Source: Diplocarpon mali
Lineage: Eukaryota > Ascomycota > Leotiomycetes > Helotiales > Drepanopezizaceae
Length of the DNA stretch: 28,435 nucleotides
Reading direction: 5' to 3'
Assembly (NCBI GenBank): GCA_024741835.1
Contig: JAENRP010000457.1
Coordinates: 1-28,435, forward strand
Within the stretch, counting starts at the first letter, position 1, and every line of letters begins with the position of its first letter. Under the pieces are notes generated by a model that was not told the DNA's origin, did not search any database, and saw only the letters and a program-made list of their open reading frames with translations. This document shows positions 1 to 9,190 of the stretch, piece after piece. Made by a program: the position numbers and the translations under genes.

Positions 1-11
1 CCTAATGAAAG

Positions 12-400
12 TTGCGAATCTTATATAAGGATCTTATAAAATTTAAGGCGCGATACTAACTTAAATTAGGGTTATAACTAGTCCATTTGACCTAGTACTT
101 TAGTTTTCCTTAAGATAGGCATACCCTTAGTATCTTAGACACTTTATACTCTTCTTATTTAGCGATCTTTTCTATAGTAGGTCGGGGTTATTTTTAACTT
201 AATAAAGGATTCTGCGGATCTTTAAATAGTAGCTTTAGCGCAAAGATATTATATATTATAGAACTTATAGGCAGCTTGATTTAATATGAATTGCTTACCT
301 TCTTAAGAACCTCGAAAGGACTATCCTATTTATTGGCCAGTTTCCTATTAAGGCGGTAGTTCTTAAGATTTTTTATTAAAAGGTAGACTATATCTTTAGG
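12..400 (-). pseudogene. Gypsy integrase C-terminus with GPY/F-like motif and chromodomain
   Basis: On the minus strand, about 303-325 reads SPFEVLKKV, matching the GPF/GPY module that follows Gypsy integrase cores. It is preceded by a basic stretch with NRKLANK. Further on, about 12-160 reads EEYKVSKILRV followed by GKLKY, VKWTSYNPN and NFIRS, the pattern of a chromodomain (aromatic residues, KW, W/Y-rich C-terminus). Chromodomains on fungal chromovirus integrases are thought to guide insertion to H3K9-methylated chromatin, which fits this repeat-rich setting. In-frame stops occur at likely former Gln, Trp or Arg codons. The reading frame runs to the window edge, so the C-terminus is cut off. 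Confidence 0.8.
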
Positions 401-419
401 TTTTTAATCAATCTCCTTT

Positions 420-1315
420 TAGTATTAATTCGTAGACTTATACATTTTCTCTTAAGTGTATTTTATATTGCCTTTTGCTACTTCTTAGGCTAAGTGCATC
501 CTCTTTGCTATTAGCTTAGCCTTTGCTTAATTTAATCTCTTCTATAAGCTAGACGGTTTTAAAGAGATCTAGTCCTAACTTATCTAAGGTGTAACTCTAT
601 ACCTAAGCTAATATAAGGTCATACTAATAGAAGCGTAAAGGAGAGTCGATTGCATATAATTTATTAATGGAATTAATTTACTTTAATTATCTTAATAGTA
701 ATTAATAAAAGGCTGTAGCCTTAAATTAATATACTTATTTATAATTTCCATTTAGCTATTAGTCTCTTTATAGTATACTATAGAGAGTTTAATCTTAATA
801 TTAATAATATGGCAGAACTCTCTTTAAAATAAGGAGACGAATTAGGTGCCTTAGTCTGAGGTAATTATCTCTAAAGTGTGGCTGAATCGATATATCTATT
901 AAACGAATAATCGGGCAGTTCCTTAAGCGTCGATATCTTTTTAATAAGGAATTGTAATAGCGCTCTTACTAAGTCGGTTTATAAAAACCAAGATTCGATC
1001 AAAACTGTGCTTATTAAGAGGGAAATCCTTAAAATCTATATATAAGTGCTATATAAGATAGTTAGGAATAGGGAGAGGCTATAAGAGGCCTTATTATTTA
1101 GTTGTCTTTAAATGCGAGAATTGATAAGGTCTATAGTTTGCAATAAATCTTTTGCAGTCCGAACCTATTCCGACCTAATAGTACTTGGGAGCGAGAAGCT
1201 ATTAGGTCTTTAAGCTATTAAAGTGCATACTTAAAGGTTAATTATAAGCTTCTTAAATTAGACGAGTATATAAGAGAGTATTATAGTATATATAGAGACG
1301 CTCCTTAAAGTAAAG
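420..1315 (-). pseudogene. Gypsy integrase: zinc-binding domain and core
   Basis: At about 1140-1315 on the minus strand the translation resembles the H2C2 integrase zinc-binding domain: KERLYIYYNTLLYTRL, PLSMHF, KYY, VGIGSDCKRFI. This corresponds to the usual 'PLSGHFG...YYWPGM..DV' pattern. One zinc-ligand His and a Trp have been lost. The expected catalytic core lies between this and the GPF motif near 303-325, but it is too degraded for me to place all three acidic residues. The position downstream of reverse transcriptase and RNase H is the diagnostic Gypsy order; in Copia elements integrase comes first. Confidence 0.75.
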
Positions 1316-1319
1316 CAAT

Positions 1320-2335
1320 CTGTCTTTTAAGGAGTAGTTCTTAAGGAGGTCGGCGCGAATCTTTTAAAAGGATTTGCAATTATTTTAATAAAGCTTTTCG
1401 ATTAAATTAAAGGAATCCTTAAGTCGATTTAGGGTCGAATTAGGAGTATCGGTTAATATTAAGGTAAAGGTACCTTCGGCAGATTCAGCGAGAAATTTGT
1501 TAGCTAGTTTAGTATTAATTCAAGGGTCTAATTAGGCAAGAGAAAGCAAAACCTAGGATCGGCTATCTAGCTTCGCTTGTTTATAAACTAGTATATCCTG
1601 CTTTTAGTAGCTAAGAATATTAGCCTTCTAGTTATCTTTATTAAAAGTATATATAATTCGAAAATTGAAGTTAGATAGAAATTCCATCTATTAGCACTAT
1701 TTTACGATTAGAACCTTAGTAGTTATAAAGTACTTAAAAGAGCGGTGATCTAAGTAAATATTAACTTGCTCCTTAAGTGATATAAGCTTAGGTCTCTATT
1801 TATAGTAGGATTTAACGATAGTAAAGAGTTTCTTATTATATATTTCCTAATTAGGTTTATAGCCAAAGAGTATATGCGAATAAAAGCTAATTAGGTACTA
1901 TTGCTTATTAGAGTATTATTAAGAGAGTACTCTAGCGATAATGCTATTAGAAGTATTAGTTTTTAGCTTTATAAGTAAGTTGGGGTTAAAATGGTAAATC
2001 CGCTAAATTAAGAGCAATTGCTTATAAAGCTCTTTAAAAGCGATTCGGCACTCTTTTATCTAATTCCAAGGTACTATTAGTTGGGTTAGAATAGAGAGAG
2101 GTTTAGCAATTAGTTTAAAGTTGCAAATGAATTTTTAATAGAACTTGCAAAATCCTAAGTAGGACTTTACTTTAGTAATAGTTTTTAAGTACTTTTAATT
2201 ATATAATAGTTCGACCTTTTTAAGGTCTAGTTCGATCTTAGTTATTATTAGAATGTATTTAAGATATTAAGTTTAAGTAATATAGAACTTGCACTTTTTA
2301 ATATCTACTTAAAGGCTAGCCTTTAAGAGTTGTTT
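1320..2335 (-). pseudogene. Gypsy RNase H region (degraded)
   Basis: This stretch lies between the reverse transcriptase and integrase zinc domain of the Gypsy element and is the expected site of the RNase H and connection domains. The minus-strand frame is broken by many stops and I did not confirm the catalytic acidic residues. The assignment rests on position and on unbroken element context, not on a motif. Local composition is very AT-rich, consistent with heavy RIP. Confidence 0.5.
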
Positions 2336-2880
2336 TAGTACCTTTTTAATATGATTTTAGTGCTCCTTAATATTCTTAAAGTAAATTAAAATATTATTTA
2401 AGTATACTATATAAAAATTATTTAAGTAATTTAAAAAAACATTATTTATATACTACTAGTAAGTATTAAGTCTATTATAGAGGCCGAATAGGAGAACTTT
2501 GTATTTATAGGATCTATACCTTATTCGAAAGGTAGTATATTCCTTTGATTTAGGGTTTATTTGTATCCGATTGAAAGCGGCTTAAATATCTAGTTTTATA
2601 AAAATCTTAGCTTTAGATACTCGCTTTAAAAGTTTGTCTATCCTTAGAATCGGATAAGCGTCTTTCCGAGTTAGTGCGTTTAGCTTTTAGTAGTTTATGC
2701 AAAATCGGAGGCTACTATCGGCCTTCTTTACAAATAGTACTAGTAAAGCGAAGGGGCTAGTACTTGTCTTAATAAAGCCTTTGTTTAAATTCTTAAGTAA
2801 GTACTCCTTTATAACCTTAAGCTCCTTAGTAGATTGATAGTAGAAAGGCGAATAAGCGTTAGGCAAAGGCCCTTTTAGCT
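2336..2880 (-). pseudogene. Gypsy reverse transcriptase (degraded, active site lost)
   Basis: The minus-strand translation is clearly Gypsy reverse transcriptase: AYSPFYYQSTKEL, KGFIKTSTSPFALLVLFVKK, SLRFCINY, KLNALTRKDAYPILRID, KIFIKLDI, AAFNRIQI, EYTTFRIRY and VLLFGL. The catalytic box near 2385-2400 reads YLNNILIY where the family has YLDDILIY, so both catalytic Asp codons have become Asn by G-to-A changes. Several TAA/TAG codons interrupt the frame, for instance at the Arg before KLNAL and in the D-I-R-A-A-F segment. The family match is strong because the long conserved blocks are in the right order and spacing. The product would not be catalytic. Confidence 0.9.
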
Positions 2881-5454
2881 ATATCTTATAATTGTAGTAC
2901 TAATAGGGAGGGAGGGTATCTATATCCCTTTTTAAAAAGGCTTATCTTAGAGATCGGTACTATTTTAGGAGTCGATTATTAATTAGCTTTTCGATATTAG
3001 AATTCTTAGGCTTATATCTTTCCTTTAGAATCCTATCCATTTTATAAATACTAGTTTAAAAGAACTTAGTCTCCTTATGCTTTATATTATAATAAAAGGC
3101 ATTAGCGCTGATTTTGCAAATAGGAATTGCAACTTTAAGGCATTTGCAAATAAGGTTAGATTATAGTCGATTTGTATTAGGCTGTTTTTTTAGATCTAGC
3201 TTAGTTATAGGCAAGGGCGCTGGTCTAGTAATAGTAATAGGGATCTTACGCCTAGTTAGGACTACTAAATTGATATAAGACTATCTTCTATTAATTTATC
3301 AAGCTTTATCTATAGCTATTTCCTATTCTTTATAATTAATATTAGCTTAATAATCAGATCGGATCCGAAGTCCTTTAAAAGGGGAAAGTCAGATAAGGAT
3401 TTCCTTTACGAATTAGGGAGATAGGGGATAATACAAAGGCCATATAAATCGGTTTTCCTTTAGGTTAAGTTTAAGTTAGAATCGGCGCATCCATTTGACT
3501 CTAATAATAGTATTACGCTAGCCTAGGTCGAGAATAACCTAAGGACAGTTGTAAATACGCCTTTTATTAATTATTAAGTGAAAGCGTATATAGTGCATAG
3601 CTTGCGCGCAAATAGTATTTTAAAATCTATAAATAGGAATAGGGGCTGGAAGAGGAAGAATTTTAAAGCTAGTCGCTTTTAAAAGATATATAGAAAGGGA
3701 ATGATTTAAAAATAAGTAATTAAGGGCTTTAGTATCTATTAAAGCTAATAATAATACTTTAAGTCTATTTATACTAATAGTATAAGAGGTTAGGAATTGC
3801 TTTCCTCTTATTAAAGAGTTAAGATTTAGCTTTAATAAGTTGCACTTTCGCAAGCCTAAGTAGAAGTCTTTTCTTAAGCCTTTTTATTTTCCTAATCTTC
3901 TTCTATTTCGATCCTATTCTTAATTAAGTCTAGAGTCGGATTATCTTCCTTTATATCTTTTAAAGTATTGATCTTGCCTATAGAAGGGCACTCGGTCTTA
4001 TAATAATTAGTTTTACTATAGGTCCAGCAGGTAGCTTGCTTAAAGGGCAAAGTAGGAGAATTAGCCTTAGCTGGCGTATCTTAGCAGAAAGGGGTAGTAG
4101 GCTTTAAAGCTAGTGATTTAGAAACTCGGATGGTATTTCCAGCGCTTAGACCGCGAGCGGTCTTATTAAAGAGCGAACTAGATATCTTCTAATATAATAT
4201 TAAGGTCGCCTTGCTTCTAATTAAAGGGTTAAAAAGTTAGTTGCTTTAGCATTTAGTATTAAAGGCGTTTAATTAGTTAATTATAATAGTATAATCCTTC
4301 TCTTAAGAGGCCTTAGCTAAGGCGTAAGTAGCTTTAAGCTAAGGGGTAATCTTATTCTATATAAAGAAGAACTACTCAGATCTTAAGACCTTTCCTTAGA
4401 TCGTAGCTAATTAGAATCGGGCCTAAAACTAAGGGAAAGTTTCTTTAGAATAACCGGCTTCTCCTATATAGAAGTAATAGAAAGTAGATTGAAATAGGTT
4501 TACCTTTTAGCTAATTAAAAAGTAACTGCTTAATAGTTCTACTATTTCTTAATAGTTCTAAAAGGGGTTAATCTTTAAGAGGTACTAGGGTTCGAGGTAT
4601 ATTTAGGCTTATCCTATAGTAGATCTTTAAATAAGGGCTTAGCAAGCTCGCTTATTTAGATATAAGTTAATATTAACTTATAATTGGTCTTAGACTAAAG
4701 CTAATTACTACTTATATATTAAAGAGGTCCTATTATTAAAAGGGGTGATCTTTTCAATTAGCTGAATTTTTAGCCATTTCATATTTGTATCGACTTCTAA
4801 AGGAGGCTAGGTCTCGCTTTATTAAAGGTAGGTAGATTCTCGCTTAGTAGTCTAATATATATGCTAAGCCGTCTTTTGGCTTTAATAAGCTAGGGTCTTT
4901 AGGCTAAAGATAGCTTAGGCAATCCTACTAATCTCACTTTGCAGTTATCAATTAGATTAATCTTAGTATTATAAGGATTCCTTTAAACTTAAGACTATTC
5001 CTTATAAGACGTTCGGGTTCGAAAAGTCTTATTTATCTTAGTTGGCTTAGCTATAGTATTATAGTCTCTTGCCCTTAGTAGCAGAGGAAGGTCTAGCCTT
5101 AAGGGCTAGGGTAAGGGTACTCCTTATAAAAGCTAGTTCCTTAAACGAATTAAGTATATTCCATATTTGCTAACTTCCGGCTAATAGGGAATTTATTTTA
5201 CTAATTTTAGTTTTAGTAGTAATTTAGTTAAAAAGGGGTTCTATAGAAAAAGGGTTCTAATAGCATAATACTCTCTTAACTTCTGCCTATAGCACTTTTA
5301 TAAAAGGAGTAGTTAAGAAAATCCGGCTAATGAAAGCGTTCCTTATTTATATTAGTTAATAAGCTATACTCAAGCTCCTAGTTTGTCTAAAAGATCTTTA
5401 AGATCTTAACTCTATCGAAAGTCGAAATGACTGCGAATCAATTTTTAAAAGGGG
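2881..5454 (-). pseudogene. Gypsy gag and protease region with CCHC zinc knuckle
   Basis: This is the upstream half of the Gypsy polyprotein on the minus strand. At 3988-4029 it reads CWTYSKTNYYKTEC. The spacing exactly fits the retroviral CX2CX4HX4C nucleocapsid knuckle, but the second Cys and the His are now Tyr (TGT to TAT, CAT to TAT), so two of four zinc ligands are lost. Sequence from the knuckle to about 5440 would encode matrix/capsid parts but is too degraded for motif calls. The aspartic protease should lie between the knuckle and the reverse transcriptase at 2880; I found no clear D[ST]G. The short minus-strand open frame at 3620-3853 falls inside this region and is not treated as a gene. 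Confidence 0.7.
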
Positions 5455-5811
5455 TGGGATATTATTAAAAGCCGTCCTTAGCAGAAAAGAACTTCTTTAT
5501 TTAATATAATAATATAAAACCGCCAAAGTGCGAGATCAAGTATAAGAGTAAGAAGTAGTATAAAAGGCGTATTCTATAGGTCTAATACAAAGGAAACAAA
5601 GAAGTTAAAGAGCCCTCCTTAAGGGAGAACCCTTCTTCCTTATATATATAAGTAGCTTAAGGCTCTTTATCTATTTATATAATATTATATAAGAATATCC
5701 TTTTGCACCTTTAAGGTCGATTCAAGATAACCTTACGTCGAATCGAGATTGCAAAACCTTAAAACGCCGTACTCCCAGGTAATTGCACTAAGTGGAGGTG
5801 CAGCCGTTACA
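5455..5811 (-). repeat. Gypsy 5' LTR (approximate inner edge)
   Basis: Read on the minus strand, the sequence starting at 5811 is TGTAACGGCTGCACCTCC, which has the TG start and style of fungal Gypsy LTRs. Gypsy gag lies immediately inside it and Copia-2 coding sequence immediately outside it. The inner edge is uncertain within about 5455-5460, where the minus strand ends in ...AATAATATCCCA before the untranslated leader. The LTR would be about 357 bp. No partner LTR is available in this window to fix the ends. Confidence 0.55.
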
Positions 5812-6387
5812 TTATTTGATCTGCTAAATCGACTATAAGTGATTCCTAGGAAGCGTATACTAAAAAGGTAGCAAATTGTCCAATTAATAGCTTTAAGGTA
5901 TTTGAAGCTTGGGTTTATATAGAAATGAGATAGCTGGGCGATTATAAAAGCTATATTTAGGCGTAGTATAATAGCTATATATAAGGCGGAGCCTACTTTT
6001 TCCTAAAACTCCTTAATTCTTGAGTAGGGAGCTATTTCGTAGTTCTTTTTAAGTTCGAAGTAGGGGAGCGGCGTATTAGGGAAACGCCTTATATTAAGGC
6101 CGAACCTCTTCGCCATCTTCTTAATATAAGTATTATAGAGTAGAGTAATCGTACCCTGCTTCCTATCTTAAGAGACTCTTACCCTTAAGAACCACTTAAC
6201 ATCTCCTATAGCTGTCAATTCGTATACTTCGCGCAGTCCTTCTATAGTCTTCTAAGCTTCTTCTATATAAGAGGAGTGGTATATTACTTATATATTATTA
6301 ATATAGAAGGCTATGAATATAGTCCTATCCTTATTAACGAATATATAAGGCTCCTTACTAAAAGGGGTAAGCTTCAGAGACTTTAGA
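5812..6387 (-). pseudogene. Copia-2 pol, 3' fragment: reverse transcriptase C-terminal half
   Basis: Minus-strand translation gives the second half of a Ty1/Copia reverse transcriptase: SLKLTPFSKEPYIF, AFYINNIQ (the YVDD box, near 6293-6310, with both Asp now Asn), ELTAIGDVKWFL, LLYNTYIKKMAKRFGLNIRR, ALYIAIILRLNIAF, then RFLGITYS where the RNase H region begins. At 5811 coding sequence stops abruptly at the Gypsy LTR. At 6387 it stops abruptly at a Copia-1 LTR. The missing N-terminal half is found at 21529 and beyond, on the other side of the 15.1-kb insertion, and the two meet in the same reading frame. This establishes one disrupted element rather than two fragments. Confidence 0.9.
6383..6387. 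repeat. Target-site duplication TTAGA, left copy
   Basis: The five bases TTAGA directly precede the LTR start at 6388 and recur directly after the LTR end at 21528 (21529-21533). A 5-bp duplication is the normal footprint of Copia integrase. The pair marks 6388-21528 as one original insertion event into Copia-2, later enlarged by a nested insertion. Confidence 0.88.
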
Positions 6388-6584
6388 TGTGGTGCGGTCG
6401 GCTGGAGGGCCTTCATTAGGTCGCTTAGGAGGCTCGCAGAAGTAAGGGAAGATGATTGATTGTATTATTATCTAATATATATATAGTAAGGAGACTTCGG
6501 AAAGAAAAGGGAGAGTCTATAACTTAGCAGAGTCATATAAAGGGTCTTTAGAATAAGTGGAGACTCCGCCTATTCTGCATATTA
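6388..6584 (-). repeat. Copia-1b 3' LTR
   Basis: This is a 197-bp LTR. On the plus strand it begins TGTGGTGCGG and ends ...CTGCATATTA, the decayed form of CTGCACGACA seen in the other copies. It shares diagnostic differences with the LTR at 21332-21528: GCAGAAGTA in place of GCTGATATA, and one G missing in AGCAGAGTCA. These pair it with that LTR rather than with its nearer neighbour at 7478. An AT-rich stretch (TATATATATAG) near 6475 could have been the TATA element. Confidence 0.92.
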
Positions 6585-7477
6585 TACCCTCTAGTTGGGC
6601 GATGCTTTTAGAATCGCTTAGCTATATAGATAAAACAAAGGAAAGAATGGCAATTGTAAAGAAAAAGGCTCTATCTTATATACCGCTCCTCTAGAGGTTG
6701 TTCCTTTTAAAACAAGAAGGGTTACTATAGGCAATAAGCGCGCTTAAGAATCTTCGCAATTCTATACTAGTGCTCTATTAAGCTTCTTATAAAGTATTTC
6801 TATTGCAGAGGTTCTCCTTCCCTTTTTTTAAAAACAACCCTCCTTTATTATTCAAAATATCGTCTTTATACTAATAATTTTTAAATATAAAAGGAACTCC
6901 TGCTTATTATAGCCCCGGCCGCCTTTGCAAAGTAAGACCCTTAAAGTCTTTATATCCTATATTATACTGACTTTGCGCTAGGTCGCTAGCGCTCTTGCAA
7001 GAGCTGCAACCCTAGCGCGCTTGTCCTAGCGTTTGCTAGGCAATAAGCCGCCGCCGCCATCGCTGCCGCCCCTGCCGCCGCCGCTACCGCCGCCGCCGCC
7101 TAAGAGCCCTGCCCTTATTGCATATTATATACCAAAGCCTATAATAGAATATAATAACGCGTGCATACGCTATATTATATATAAGAGTACTAGTAATCTC
7201 GATTGTTAGTACTTTAATAGTACCTTTAATACGCGTTGCATCTATTATACTATATTAAGCAATAGCTGCTAATAGGCCAGCGGCCCTCTCCTCGCCTCTT
7301 AAAAGGCTATTGTATCGGCTTATGCCTGCAGCGCCTTTAAGGAAGAGGTAGTACTACTACTTAATATAATAAAGGGTGCGCTTTAGAGCTTCTATAGTAC
7401 GTTTTATTAAGTCTTATTAAGTTCTAAGCTAATTTTGAAAGATAGGAGCAATTAGACCCTAGTACTAAGAGGGCCTG
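6585..7477 (+). pseudogene. Remnant of Copia-1b antisense segment (decayed)
   Basis: This is the homologue of 7676-8567 in Copia-1a, where opposite-strand open frames are seen. Here the plus-strand frames are broken and the Cys codons of the Cys-rich stretch are partly lost: TGCGTGCGTTGC in Copia-1a corresponds to TGCATACGCTAT here. GC-rich triplet runs (GCCGCCGCC around 7040-7105) survive. It has no independent coding potential now. Its value is as a comparison showing what the segment looked like before RIP. Confidence 0.55.
7473..7477. repeat. Target-site duplication GCCTG, left copy
   Basis: GCCTG directly precedes the Copia-1a LTR start at 7478 and recurs directly after its other LTR (15050-15054). 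At the homologous internal position of Copia-1a itself (8563-8567) GCCTG occurs only once, followed by CCACTCTCG. The second copy in Copia-1b is therefore the insertion footprint. Confidence 0.9.
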
Positions 7478-7675
7478 TGTGGTGCGGTCGGCTGGAGGGC
7501 CTTCATTGGGTCGCTTAGGAGGCTCGCTGATATAGATGAAGATGATTAATTGTATTATTATCTAGTGTATATATGGTAAGGAGACTTCAGAAAGAAAAGG
7601 GAGAGTCTATGACTTAGCAGGAGTTACGTGAAGGGTCTTTAGAATAAGTGGAGACTCCGCCTATTCTGCACAATA
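7478..7675 (-). repeat. Copia-1a 3' LTR
   Basis: This is a 198-bp LTR; on the plus strand it starts TGTGGTGCGG and ends CTGCACAATA. It pairs with 14852-15049 through the shared variant GCTGATATAGATGAAG and the extra G in AGCAGGAGT. On the minus strand a short purine run, AAGGGG, sits two bases before the LTR and may be the polypurine tract. A TATA-like CATATATACAC occurs on the minus strand near 7563-7576. Confidence 0.93.
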
Positions 7676-8360
7676 TACCCCTTAGTTGGGCGATGCTCTT
7701 AGAATCGCTTAGCTATATAGATAAAATAAAAGAAAGAATAGTAGTTGTAAAGAAAAGAGGCTCTATCTTACGTATTGCCCTTTTAAAGGTCGTTCCTTTT
7801 AGAATAAGAAGGGTTGCTATAGGCAATAAGCGCGCTTAAGAATCTTTGCGATTTTACGCTAGTGCTCTATTAGGCTTCCTATAGAGTATTTCTATTGCGG
7901 AGGTTCTCCTTCCCTTCTTTTAAAAATAACCCTCCTTTATTATTTAAAATATCGTCTTTATATTAATAATTTTGAATATAGAAGGAACTCTTGCTTATTA
8001 TGGCCTTGGCCGCCCTTGCAAAGTAAGACCCTTAGAGTCCCTATACCCTGCGTTGTACTAACTTTGCGCTAGGTCGCTGGCGCTCTTGCAGGAGCTGGAA
8101 CCCTATCCCGGTCCTCCTAGCGCCTGCTGGGTAATAAGCCGCTGCCGCTGTCCCTGCTGCCGCCGCCGCCCCTGCTGCCGCCGCCGCCACTTGAGAGCCC
8201 CGCCCTTGCTACGCGCCGTATGCCTGAGCCTACGATAGAGCGCAACAACGCGTGCGTGCGTTGCATCGCATGCGGGAGCACTGGCAATCTCAATTGTCGG
8301 TGCTTTAATAGCACCTTTAGTGCGCGTTGCGTTTATTATGCGGTGCTGAGCAATAGCTGC
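7676..8360 (+). pseudogene. Antisense Pro/Cys-rich coding remnant in Copia-1a
   Basis: This is plus-strand sequence, opposite to gag-pol, in the segment between pol and the 3' LTR. One frame is open from 8121 to 8360. It begins with a Pro/Leu-rich run (LLPPPPLLPPPPLESP), then PEPTIERNNACVRC and further Cys in the pattern C-x2-C-x2-C-x7-C-x-C, with more Cys up to 8360. The cysteine spacing suggests a metal-binding or gag-like knuckle domain, but I cannot assign a family. The frame is bounded by TAG codons that could be former CAG. Upstream, 7648-7839 is open in another frame (Leu/Ile/Arg-rich, starting within the LTR). No single intact gene can be drawn; RIP stops or frame changes would have to be invoked. 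Confidence 0.35.
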
Positions 8361-8553
8361 TAGTAGGCTAGCGGACCTCTCCTCGCCTCCTAGGAGGCTG
8401 TCGTATCGGCCCGCGCCCGCGGCGCCTCTAAGGAGGAGGTAGCGCTACTGCTAAATGTAGTAAAGGGTACGCTTCGGAGCTTCTGTAGTACGTCTTATTG
8501 AGTCTTGTTAAGTTCTAGGCTGATTTTTAAAAGATGGGAGCGATTGGACCCTG
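8361..8553 (+). other. Link between the two antisense open frames
   Basis: In the plus-strand frame of the Cys-rich stretch, after a TAGTAG pair at 8361, the translation is ASGPLLAS, a stop, then VSARARGASKEEVALLL and NVVKGTLRSF. This looks like ordinary helical protein rather than random sequence. It ends at a TGA near 8500. The downstream Ala-rich frame is offset and can be followed back through DGSDWTLVLGGPATL. A frameshift or a lost intron between the two frames is possible, but the sequence does not decide it. Confidence 0.25.
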
Positions 8554-8928
8554 GTGCTAGGAGGGCCTGCCACTCTCGCAAGTAGTGGTGCTGCTGCCTC
8601 CCCTGCTCTTAGTATCCTGTTCGCGTTTGCTGCTGGCCCGTCCTCCGCCGCCCCGTTTCCCCCGCTTACCGCTACCGCTACTCCTATCCTTGCCGCTGCC
8701 GCCGCCGACCCCTTTGTATCTCCCTTCGTCTCCCCGGCCCCTGCTATTGCTGCTCCCGCCTTCGCCGCCGCCCCTGCCGCACCCCCCGCCTTCGCCCCTG
8801 CTATCGCTGGTATATTCGCCGGCGGGCCTCTGGCCGAGGGAGTGCCTCTAGGCCTCTCTCGGGAGGAGATCCGTGCGGAGCTTATAGCTATGGCTTCGCA
8901 GCTCCTGGCCCTAGCTAGGAGGATCTGA
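8554..8928 (+). CDS. Ala/Pro-rich hypothetical protein, antisense to Copia-1a pol
   Basis: This is a 124-codon open frame on the plus strand, drawn here from a GTG; the true start is unknown and may be further upstream. Residues 1-95 are low-complexity Ala/Pro/Phe (for example PAFAAAPAAPPAFAPAIAG). Residues about 96-124 form a normal-looking amphipathic tail, LGLSREEIRAELIAMASQL, ending LALARRI. The homologous frame in Copia-1b (about 15051-15413) keeps the same length with no indel although the proteins differ, including non-transition changes; only one internal TAG appears, in the SREE segment. This argues for a real coding history. Against it, GC-rich repeats leave all frames open, and a 203-codon minus-strand frame overlaps. 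Function unknown; possibly the C-terminal part of an accessory retrotransposon protein. Confidence 0.4.
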   Translation: MLGGPATLASSGAAASPALSILFAFAAGPSSAAPFPPLTATATPILAAAAADPFVSPFVSPAPAIAAPAFAAAPAAPPAFAPAIAGIFAGGPLAEGVPLGLSREEIRAELIAMASQLLALARRI

Positions 8929-9190
8929 GGAAGGGTCGCGCCTTGCAATAGCGGCTTAGGAACGTTACCTATTCTTATATTTTTAGAAAAGGAGAAGCTT
9001 TTATAGTGCGCTTTGTAAGAGAAAATAAATAAACGTAACTGTAAGAGAGTAGGAGCTTGTAAGTACGAGTCTCCTAGTAATAAGTGACTACTCGCTAGTA
9101 AGTGCGAGTTGTTGAACAATTATTTGGAAGCTCTAAAGGTTTAATAAACGAATAAAGCTCTTAAACTTCTGGCGGTCTAGGTTCTTAGTA
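8929..9190 (-). other. Copia-1a spacer between pol end and antisense segment
   Basis: This short stretch lies between the end of the recognisable RNase H (about 9190-9350) and the Ala/Pro-rich antisense frame. On the minus strand it is open as part of a longer frame (8508-9119), but I see no domain in it. The Copia-1b homologue near 15414-15660 is similar but more AT-rich. Confidence 0.4.

Larger units (their letters stand above)
1..5811 (-). mobile_element. Ty3/Gypsy chromovirus, degraded, 3' end outside window
   Basis: This is an LTR retrotransposon read on the minus strand, recognised from the Gypsy domain order gag, reverse transcriptase, RNase H, integrase, chromodomain, running from high to low coordinates. 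The 5' LTR lies at about 5455-5811. The 3' LTR is not in the window, because nothing near position 1 resembles the 5' LTR. All recognisable domains carry many in-frame TAA/TAG codons and Asp-to-Asn changes, so the element is dead, and C:G to T:A mutation (RIP) is the likely cause. Its outer LTR end at 5811 directly abuts Copia-2 coding sequence, so it probably inserted into that element. Its left target-site copy cannot be seen. Confidence 0.88.
6388..7477 (-). mobile_element. Copia-1b, left part (3' LTR plus 3' internal segment)
   Basis: This holds the 3' end of Copia-1b: LTR 6388-6584, then about 0.9 kb of internal sequence that ends in GAGGGCCTG at 7477. The segment is homologous end to end to 7478-8567 in Copia-1a, but is visibly more AT-rich. 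It is not a tandem duplication. It continues at 15050/15055 after the inserted Copia-1a, shown by the GCCTG duplication and by the match of 15055 onward to 8568 onward. Rejoined, Copia-1b is about 7.56 kb, against 7.57 kb for Copia-1a. Confidence 0.9.

Noticed and set aside
3620..3853. 77-codon minus-strand frame
   Set aside because: It is a short Leu/Ile-rich frame within the decayed Gypsy gag-protease region, with no motif and an extreme AT-driven composition.
6388..8567. 1.09-kb tandem duplication by unequal crossing-over
   Set aside because: The LTR pairing and the GCCTG duplications show that the second unit is the end of a separately inserted element, so nesting explains the pattern better.
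8585..8851. 88-codon plus-strand frame rich in Leu/Pro
   Set aside because: It is an alternate-frame reading of the same GC-rich repeats and is almost pure Leu/Pro. The 8554-8928 frame, with its normal C-terminal tail, is the better candidate.
8508..9119. 203-codon minus-strand open frame
   Set aside because: It overlaps the GC-rich Ala/Pro region where all frames are open. It continues from pol but shows no domain, and its C-terminal part is a simple-sequence shadow of the plus-strand frame.
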